A DNA stretch of 10,091 nt from Pseudomonadota bacterium (GTDB lineage: Bacteria > Myxococcota > UBA9042 > PHBI01). The position numbers and the translations under genes were made by a program. This document shows, in pieces, positions 5,416-10,091 of this stretch (within the stretch, counting starts at the first letter, position 1; each line of letters begins with the position of its first letter). The stretch covers positions 1 through 10,091 of the forward strand of contig SXIE01000003.1 in assembly GCA_005772945.1 (NCBI GenBank), in the 5' to 3' direction. The notes beneath the pieces were generated by a model. That model had not been told where the DNA came from. It saw nothing but the letters and a program-made list of their open reading frames with translations, and did not search any database.

Positions 5416-8169
5416 TCAGGGCGTCACGGGTCCCGGCGCGGTCCACAGGCCGTCGCCGTTCGCGTCGATCTGGATGGCGTTCGTGAGCGCATAGGGCGTG
5501 TGCCCATAGGCGATCGGCGCGAGCGTCCCCGAGCCGACAACCTCGACCGCGTACCAGCTGTCCTTGGTCGGTTGCGCCGCAAGCACGCCATCGAAGCGCA
5601 GCGCTTTGCGGGCTGGGTCGGGCGCCGCACCTCGCAGGTCCTCCGTCGCGACGACCACGCCGTTCTCGATCAGCGCGACCGAGTCGATCCCCATCCAGCT
5701 CGGCGCCTGCACCTCGACGGCGAAGCGCGCGGCGCCGCTCGCGTCGACGCCTCCGATCTCGCCCATGCCCTTGCCGTCCTCGCTCCGAAAGCGCACGAAC
5801 GGACCGCACGAGACGAAGGATCGGCGCGCGCGGATCGGCGCGACGATCGCCGAGGGGTCCAGCGCGACAGCAGCGAGGTCGACCGCAATCCAGTTGCGCG
5901 GCTCGCCGATCGGCGCGCGCTCATCGTGGCTGTCCGAGCCGGACGACAGCGTCTTCAAGTGGCCGTTGTTGTTCAGCGCGAACCAGTCTGCGAGCGCGGC
6001 CGCGTTGTTGTTGGCGCCCATGCCGCAGCTTCCGTTGAAAACCTCGAGCGCGTCCCAATCGCGGGTGAAGTGCTCGGGTTTGCCGGCGATGTCGTGCACG
6101 GCGTCGTACTCGGTCGCCGTGAAGTAGCCCATGAAGCCGCCCGAGCGCGGGTGGTTGACCTGGATGATCATCTCGCCTGGGTGTTGTGCGCGCATGGCCT
6201 CGAAGAGACCGAGGCCCGCGTGGCCGTGCTCGATGATGGCGCCGCGGCTCGGGGCCTCGAGGTCGACGACCAACGGGAACGCGTTGAAGTGGCCGTAGGC
6301 GAAGGTGGTGACCTCCTGCGCGGGCATGGGCGCGACGAGGTCGCCGTAGTCGAGGGCGGCGACGGCCTCGCCGAGATCGCCGACGTAGCCGTGGTCGCTC
6401 GTCACCGGCAGAGCGAGGTCGTTGGCGGCCGCTTGCAGTGCGCGCGTGGCGTAGGGGACGCTGGAGTCCGAGCTCCACGCGGCGTGCGTGTGCATGTCGC
6501 CCGCGATCCACCCGGTCGTGTCGACGCTCTTCTCGAGCGTGAACGTGAGGCTCCGAGCATCGCCGCTCGAGACGGTCAGCGTTTCGGTGGCCAGCTCGTA
6601 GGTCGGTCCGCGCGACGCCGTGACCGTGTACGTGCCCGCGGCGAGCGGGAGGCTGCCGCCGGCGGGCGGAAGGAAGAGCACGGCCGAGCGTGCCTCGCGC
6701 CAATCGAGGTCGAAGCGCTGGTTGTCGGGCGGAAATGGCGACGGGGTGGCGCCCTCGCGCGTGAAGGCGACCTGGGCGGGGAGAGGCTGGCCGTCGCGAT
6801 CGGTCACGGCGACCGCGATGTGCGCGGGCGTGGCGAACGCGAGGTCGACCACGTGCTGGGCGCCCGCCGCGATGTTGACAGTGGTCACATTGCCAAGGGT
6901 GTCGCTCGATCCAAGCCCGGCCACCCAGCCGGTGACCTCCCAGCGGCCGGCCGGGACGGCAGCGCGGTAGCTGCCATCGGGAAGGACGGGCACGAGGCCG
7001 ACGACGGTGTCGGGGTCGGCGGGGCCGTGGACGACGACGTAGGCGGGTGGTTCGTCGGCGGGTGCGGAGCGGAAGAAATCGTCGCGGGCAAGCGCTCCGC
7101 GCTCTTCGCGAGCGAAATGGCCCGTGATGATGCCGGGGAGGGGGCCGCCTTGGCGCTCGGCGCGCCGCTCGGCGAGGGCGGTCGTCCCGTTGCTGCTGGC
7201 GGTGTAGGCGAGGTGGAAGACGCGCGCCTCGCCGGGCGCGAGCGTGAACGCATCGAGCTGGAGGAGATCGAAGTTCTGATAGCTGAAGATCCCGGACAGG
7301 CGCGCGAAGTCGTGCTCGACCGCGTAGCTGACGGTGAGGCCCACCGCGGACAGGGTGGGGATGACGCCCGCGTTGCCGAGCGCGACCAGGCCCGGCCCCT
7401 CGAGGTACGGGCGGGTTCCGTCGCCCTGGTTGCTCACCACGAACGGCAGGTCGATCGCCTGGGCGAGAGGGGTGTCGTTCGTGAGCGTGAGCGCAAGCTC
7501 GACGTAGGCGCCACCGGGCGCGAGTGTGTAGTCGTAGGTGACGGCGAGGTCGGCGCCGTCGGGGGCCACGTCGCCGAGGAAGCTCTCGGGCCAGGGGTGC
7601 CGCACGGTGCGGCCGGTGAGGCGTATGGCAGCGGTCCCACCAGCGCGGCCGTCGCTGACGACGACGGCCTCGTCCGGGCGGAACACGCAGAGGTTCCAGC
7701 CGAGCCAGAGCTCGCCGAAGAGGTCCGCGCCGGGCCCGATGTGGACAGTGTCAACATCGATCACGCTGCCGCCCCAGAGGCGGTAGCCGCCCGCGCGCCG
7801 CACGCCCTCGACGACGACCGCGACCCTATCATTATAGAGCTTGAAGTCGCCGACCAGCCCCTCGGCCTTGGGGCCGCCGATGAGCTCGGCGGCGCGCGTG
7901 ATGCGGCCCGCGCGGGCTTCGCTGGGGCCGACCGGCAATGTGAGGTCGAGCGGGTCGGTCGTCTCGGTCTCGGTCTCGGTCTCGATCGCGACCGCGGTCT
8001 CGGTCTCGGTCTCGACCTCGGCCTCGGCCTCGGCCTCGGTCTCGGTCTCGAACTTGACGCCGTCGATCGGTGGCAAGGCCGCTGGCTCGATCCCGCCGTC
8101 GCAGGCCCCGACGCCGTTCACTCCAAGCAGCACGATGCACCCCAGGACGCCCCCGCGCATGCTCAGCAT
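5416..8169 (-). CDS. Lipoprotein with beta domains and C-terminal PHP (CehA/McbA-like) metallohydrolase domain
   Basis: 917 residues. A lipoprotein signal (1-22, VGAC lipobox) gives Cys23 as the lipidated residue, followed by DGG. A Glu/Thr/Ala dipeptide-repeat linker spans 41-70. Next comes a beta-rich domain of about 300 residues with no motif I recognise, then sandwich-type modules (around PDGSYRAAVPAGRWEVTGW and HIAVAVTDRDGQPLPAQVAF) resembling carboxypeptidase-regulatory-like folds. The C-terminal PHP domain shows GDMHTHAAWSSDS (His560, His562), VTSDHGYV (Asp592, His593), GHFNAFPL, QVNHPR, EVFNG and SGSDSHDE (Asp746, His748). These are the His/Asp metal ligands of the CehA/McbA branch of PHP hydrolases. 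It probably hydrolyses an ester or phosphoester outside the cytoplasm; the substrate is unknown. The start at ATG 8169 has GGAGG five bases upstream. The frame extends to 8385, but that would bury the signal peptide. Two palindrome copies encode residues 138-144 and 427-433. Confidence 0.85.
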   Translation of the reverse strand: MLSMRGGVLGCIVLLGVNGVGACDGGIEPAALPPIDGVKFETETEAEAEAEVETETETAVAIETETETETTDPLDLTLPVGPSEARAGRITRAAELIGGPKAEGLVGDFKLYNDRVAVVVEGVRRAGGYRLWGGSVIDVDTVHIGPGADLFGELWLGWNLCVFRPDEAVVVSDGRAGGTAAIRLTGRTVRHPWPESFLGDVAPDGADLAVTYDYTLAPGGAYVELALTLTNDTPLAQAIDLPFVVSNQGDGTRPYLEGPGLVALGNAGVIPTLSAVGLTVSYAVEHDFARLSGIFSYQNFDLLQLDAFTLAPGEARVFHLAYTASSNGTTALAERRAERQGGPLPGIITGHFAREERGALARDDFFRSAPADEPPAYVVVHGPADPDTVVGLVPVLPDGSYRAAVPAGRWEVTGWVAGLGSSDTLGNVTTVNIAAGAQHVVDLAFATPAHIAVAVTDRDGQPLPAQVAFTREGATPSPFPPDNQRFDLDWREARSAVLFLPPAGGSLPLAAGTYTVTASRGPTYELATETLTVSSGDARSLTFTLEKSVDTTGWIAGDMHTHAAWSSDSSVPYATRALQAAANDLALPVTSDHGYVGDLGEAVAALDYGDLVAPMPAQEVTTFAYGHFNAFPLVVDLEAPSRGAIIEHGHAGLGLFEAMRAQHPGEMIIQVNHPRSGGFMGYFTATEYDAVHDIAGKPEHFTRDWDALEVFNGSCGMGANNNAAALADWFALNNNGHLKTLSSGSDSHDERAPIGEPRNWIAVDLAAVALDPSAIVAPIRARRSFVSCGPFVRFRSEDGKGMGEIGGVDASGAARFAVEVQAPSWMGIDSVALIENGVVVATEDLRGAAPDPARKALRFDGVLAAQPTKDSWYAVEVVGSGTLAPIAYGHTPYALTNAIQIDANGDGLWTAPGPVTP
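6871..6891. repeat. 21-bp palindromic repeat, degenerate copy 4 (inside the PHP lipoprotein gene)
   Basis: Left arm GATGTTGACA (6871-6880) is fully consensus, central G6881, but the right arm TGGTCACATT (6882-6891) has three departures. On the minus strand it encodes NVTTVNI (residues 427-433), in the same phase as the other in-gene copies. It could be a decayed copy or chance resemblance. Confidence 0.5.
7738..7758. repeat. 21-bp palindromic repeat, copy 5 (inside the PHP lipoprotein gene)
   Basis: Left arm GATGTGGACA (7738-7747), central G7748, right arm TGTCAACATC (7749-7758). It matches the family consensus at every fixed position; the two arms differ only at the variable sixth base. On the minus strand it encodes DVDTVHI (residues 138-144) within the N-terminal beta domain. 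Confidence 0.8.
7960..8049. repeat. Hexanucleotide repeat tract encoding a Glu/Thr linker
   Basis: Fifteen hexamers of the CTCGGT/CTCGGC type on the plus strand, with two interruptions near 7984-7995. On the minus strand they encode alternating Glu-Thr/Glu-Ala/Glu-Val dipeptides at residues 41-70 of the PHP lipoprotein, just after the lipidated cysteine region. Because the unit is six bases, slippage changes linker length by two residues without shifting the frame. Confidence 0.9.
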
Positions 8170-8266
8170 TTGCGCCTCCGCGCGCATGGTCCGCGAAAGC
8201 GACACCCCGTGCAACACCATGGTATGGACGACGTCAGGCCGAGCGTCGGCGCGAGGAGGTCCGAGC
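8170..8266. promoter_or_regulatory. Divergent intergenic region with both ribosome binding sites
   Basis: This 97-base gap separates two outward-pointing lipoprotein genes. On the minus strand GGAGG (complement of 8175-8179) is five bases from ATG 8169. On the plus strand GGAGG (8255-8259) is seven bases from ATG 8267. An 8-bp palindrome ACCATGGT sits at 8216-8223. I see no convincing -35/-10 pair, though promoters for both genes are expected here. Confidence 0.5.
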
Positions 8267-9076
8267 ATGACAGGGTTGGCACGCGTATTGGGCACGGGAG
8301 CTTTGGCGGTCGTCATGGTCGGCGTGGGTTGCGGCGACGCTGCGACCGACCCGGTGCCGAACGAGGTCTGGTCGAGCACGGTCAAGAACGTGGTCTTCGA
8401 GGTGGACTACGTCGAGGGTGCCGAGCCGTACTCGGCATCCAAGACCGGACCGCTGGGGCACGTCGAGGGGATCGGGTTTGCCCTCTTCCGCACCAACATC
8501 GAGCGCTTGCTCCAGGGTCGCGGCAAGACCATTACGATCGTCGACTCGCTCGCCGCGCTCGAGAAACTGAGCGACGTCAGCGGCGCGGACTTCACCAAGC
8601 AGCAGATCCTCGACATCGCCGCGCGCCACCGCGATAGCCAGCCGACCGCCGATACGGTGGTCGTCTACGTCGTCTGGCTTCCCGGCTACCTGAACGACGG
8701 AACGACCGTGCGAACCGACGTGCTCGGCGCGTCGTTCGGCGATGCGGGCGTGATCGGGATGTTTTATCCGGTGATCGCGTCGCAGGTCGGCGACGCGCAA
8801 CTGCCGGTCGCGAAGGCGCGCCTCATGGAGCAAGCGACGCTCGTGCACGAGACCGCGCACGCGCTGGGCCTCGTCGATCGCGGCGTCGCGCTGACCTCGC
8901 CGCACCGCGACGCGGAGGCCTCCCACGGGCGCCACTGCGACAACGCGCAGTGCATCATGCACTACACGCTCGAGTCGATTACGACCGTGAAGGCCTTCGT
9001 CGAAGGGGTCGCCGCCGATGGGTCGACCGTCGTGTTCGACGACGCCTGTCTGGCCGACGCCGACGCCGCGAAGTGA
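8267..9076 (+). CDS. Lipoprotein zinc metalloprotease (HEXXH, metzincin-like)
   Basis: 269 residues. The N-terminal signal (1-21) ends at Cys22 in VGVGCGD. The -3 residue is Gly rather than the usual Leu/Val, so lipidation is likely but not certain. The active site is LVHETAHALGLVD: His194-Glu195-x-x-His198 with Gly201 and Asp204, the HExxHxxGxxD layout of metzincin-type zinc proteases. About 20 residues later comes HCDNAQCIMHY (His223, Cys224, Cys229, Met231). This resembles the C-x4-C-x-M block and Met-turn of archaemetzincins and of bacterial lipoprotein metalloproteases in which the His before the first Cys could be a ligand. The substrate is unknown; it would act in the periplasm or at the cell surface. 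The start at ATG 8267 is supported by GAGGAGG seven bases upstream; the frame is open further left but only through the neighbouring gene. Confidence 0.85.
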   Translation: MTGLARVLGTGALAVVMVGVGCGDAATDPVPNEVWSSTVKNVVFEVDYVEGAEPYSASKTGPLGHVEGIGFALFRTNIERLLQGRGKTITIVDSLAALEKLSDVSGADFTKQQILDIAARHRDSQPTADTVVVYVVWLPGYLNDGTTVRTDVLGASFGDAGVIGMFYPVIASQVGDAQLPVAKARLMEQATLVHETAHALGLVDRGVALTSPHRDAEASHGRHCDNAQCIMHYTLESITTVKAFVEGVAADGSTVVFDDACLADADAAK

Positions 9077-9115
9077 GGGCGGCGCGAGCGTAGGATCCGG
9101 TCGGCTACCCGAGCG

Positions 9116-9140
9116 TGACACGCGCTGACAACCGCTGACA
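9116..9140 (+). repeat. Three TGACA direct repeats at 10-bp spacing
   Basis: TGACA occurs at 9116-9120, 9126-9130 and 9136-9140, each preceded by CG or GC. The exact 10-base period puts the three copies on one face of the helix. They end 19 bases before the candidate -35 of the tyrosinase gene, where an activator would bind. Bases 9077-9115 downstream of the metalloprotease gene hold no clear terminator. Confidence 0.55.
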
Positions 9141-9159
9141 CGCGAAAGGAGGGGAAGGC

Positions 9160-9188
9160 TTGACGGGGTGTGCACATCCGCACAGGAT
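9160..9188 (+). promoter_or_regulatory. Candidate sigma-70-type promoter of the tyrosinase gene
   Basis: The -35 is TTGACG (9160-9165), then a 17-base spacer and -10 CAGGAT (9183-9188, three matches to TATAAT). The spacer contains the 8-bp palindrome TGTGCACA (9169-9176), a possible repressor site. A start near 9195 would leave a leader of about 30 bases. The weak -10 fits a need for an activator at the upstream TGACA repeats. Confidence 0.5.
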
Positions 9189-9223
9189 GCGCGCGTCCGT
9201 CACCCTCGACCCCAGGATCTACC

Positions 9224-10030
9224 ATGCGCTCTTGGAGCCGCGCCCCTTCTCGCCTCATCCTTGCGACGCTTGCACTCCCGGCCTTGACGGGTGCGTGCGC
9301 CGACGATGGAGGAGACACCGATCCCGATCTCGCGACGATCTGCACTGCGGAAGTGCCGTGTGACCTCAGCGCCAAGCCGCTGACGCTCGCGATGGTCAGC
9401 GCACCGCGCAATCGTAAGTCGTTTCAGGATCTTACCACCAACGAGAAGACCCGCTTCACCAACGCGATCCTGGAGCTCAAGAAGTACAAGAACCCGTGGA
9501 ACATCAGCGATTGGAAGACCGGCGCGCTCCTCAATTACTACGACGTCTTCGTCGAGTGGCACGCCGATCTCTACCGCTGCGACGGCATGAAGATGTCGGG
9601 CGAGACCATGACCATGTTCGACGACGGCTGGGACAACGACATGGGCATGGGGGCGCACATGAACCCGCTCGTGATGCCGTGGCATCGTGAGTACCTGCTG
9701 CTCTTCGAGAACGCGCTGCGTCAGGTCGACACCTGGCCTGCCACGACCCCGGCCACCTACGTCTCGGTGCCCTATTGGGACTGGGACGCGACGCGGGCCT
9801 CGGCGACGGTGTCGCCGTTCAAGACCGATCTGATGGGACCCAACGGGGTGGTGACGAGCGCGAATCATCTCGTGACCAGCGGGCCCTTCGCCAACCCGAC
9901 CACGTTCCCGATCAAGGTTCTGCCGCTGACCGCCAACAGCACCTCCGATAGTGAGTCAAGCGCGATCGAAAGAGTGAAAGTCGGGGGTTCGAGGGCGCAC
10001 GAATCCGTCACTGGCGAATATGCCAATTGA
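9224..10030 (+). CDS. Lipoprotein tyrosinase, copper-A half only (interrupted near 9950)
   Basis: The tyrosinase-like part covers about 242 residues; the frame then runs to a stop at 10030. A signal peptide leads to a lipobox-like LTGAC (Cys25) and an Asp/Gly-rich linker. All three copper-A ligands are visible: His113 in FVEWHADLYR, His145 in GAHMNPL and His154 in PWHREYLLLFENAL, followed by VPYWDWD. Tyrosinases use a dicopper centre to hydroxylate phenols and oxidise them to quinones. The copper-B region (H-N-x-x-H and the later D-P-x-F-x-x-H-H block) is absent. After TANSTSD the translation stops resembling the family, at the point where the base composition changes. Either the gene is broken by an insertion or it resumes beyond the window after an intron. 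The start at ATG 9224 follows AGGA by six bases. Confidence 0.85.
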   Translation: MRSWSRAPSRLILATLALPALTGACADDGGDTDPDLATICTAEVPCDLSAKPLTLAMVSAPRNRKSFQDLTTNEKTRFTNAILELKKYKNPWNISDWKTGALLNYYDVFVEWHADLYRCDGMKMSGETMTMFDDGWDNDMGMGAHMNPLVMPWHREYLLLFENALRQVDTWPATTPATYVSVPYWDWDATRASATVSPFKTDLMGPNGVVTSANHLVTSGPFANPTTFPIKVLPLTANSTSDSESSAIERVKVGGSRAHESVTGEYAN

Positions 10031-10091
10031 AGCGACGGAGTGTGCGGCGAAGGGACACACCGGCGAACGAACCGGGACGTCCATGGAGCGG
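9951..10091 (+). mobile_element. Insertion in the tyrosinase gene; possible 5' end of a group II intron
   Basis: From about 9951 (GTGAG) to the window end the sequence is purine-rich (91 of 141 bases, counted by hand) and no longer reads as tyrosinase. It has nested complementary segments: 9996-10000 with 10042-10046 (CGCAC/GTGCG), 10004-10009 with 10034-10039 (TCCGTC/GACGGA), and 10012-10015 with 10022-10025 (TGGC/GCCA). A separate CCGG/CCGG hairpin spans 10060-10075. The GTGAG start resembles the GTGYG 5' end of group II introns, and GTGAAAGTC (9974-9982) recalls their domain I. The sense orientation would permit splicing. The domain V and the reverse transcriptase that would prove it lie outside the window. 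Another insertion or a chimeric assembly is possible. Confidence 0.4.

Noticed and set aside
1970..7758. The 21-bp palindromes as matS sites (MatP binding, GTGAC-R-N-Y-GTCAC)
   Set aside because: The GAC-x3-GTC core is similar, but one extra base separates the GT and AC arms on each side. matS sites are far sparser, and MatP is known from a limited set of Gammaproteobacteria.
5500..8637. A 1045-codon open frame on the plus strand, opposite the PHP lipoprotein gene
   Set aside because: Its translation is Arg/Ala/Asp/Glu-rich with no family motif, and it overlaps a minus-strand gene with a signal peptide and clear PHP metal motifs. Long antisense frames are expected in GC-rich codon usage.
1..10091. 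tRNA, rRNA, CRISPR arrays, IS elements with terminal repeats
   Set aside because: I saw no cloverleaf, spaced repeat array, rRNA-like stretch or transposase gene in the window.

Overview
The window is dense, GC-rich bacterial DNA with eight protein genes and no gap over about 150 bases. Three genes begin with lipoprotein-type signal peptides followed by Asp/Gly-rich linkers, alongside a formylglycine-type sulfatase, a TPR protein and a B12-type radical SAM enzyme. This style fits a Myxococcota-like (former Deltaproteobacteria) chromosome. That assignment is inference from gene style only; there is no rRNA or other marker.

Layout. Bases 1-1940 (+ strand): the C-terminal end of a prolyl-oligopeptidase-type S9 serine peptidase, then a cobalamin-binding-type radical SAM protein that starts inside the peptidase stop codon, apparently at CTG. 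Bases 1989-4696 (- strand): a sulfatase followed by mnmE (tRNA U34 modification GTPase), joined by a 4-base GTGA overlap. Bases 4828-5358 (+): a small TPR protein. Bases 5416-8169 (-): a 917-residue lipoprotein with beta domains and a C-terminal CehA/McbA-like PHP metallohydrolase domain, tethered by a Glu/Thr hexanucleotide-repeat linker. Bases 8267-9076 (+): a lipoprotein zinc metalloprotease. Bases 9224-10030 (+): a lipoprotein tyrosinase with a complete copper-A site but no copper-B site. Its homology stops near 9950, where purine-rich sequence with nested stems begins; this may be the 5' end of a group II intron or another insertion.

The most unusual pattern is a family of 21-base palindromes (left arm GATGTNGACA, central C/G, right arm TGTCNACATC). 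Copies are centred at 1980, 3393, 5396, 6881 (degenerate) and 7748. Two lie in the two convergent intergenic gaps. Three lie inside coding sequence, always in the same reading phase, so that unrelated proteins carry the same short peptide (D-V-D-S/T-V-x-I/M). I do not recognise this as a described element.

Working together: the three lipoproteins near the right end are all predicted metalloenzymes (PHP metals, zinc, copper) acting outside the cytoplasm. The peptidase and radical SAM genes look translationally coupled. The sulfatase/mnmE pair looks co-translated although the functions are unrelated. The tyrosinase has its own candidate promoter, preceded by three TGACA repeats spaced exactly 10 bases apart.
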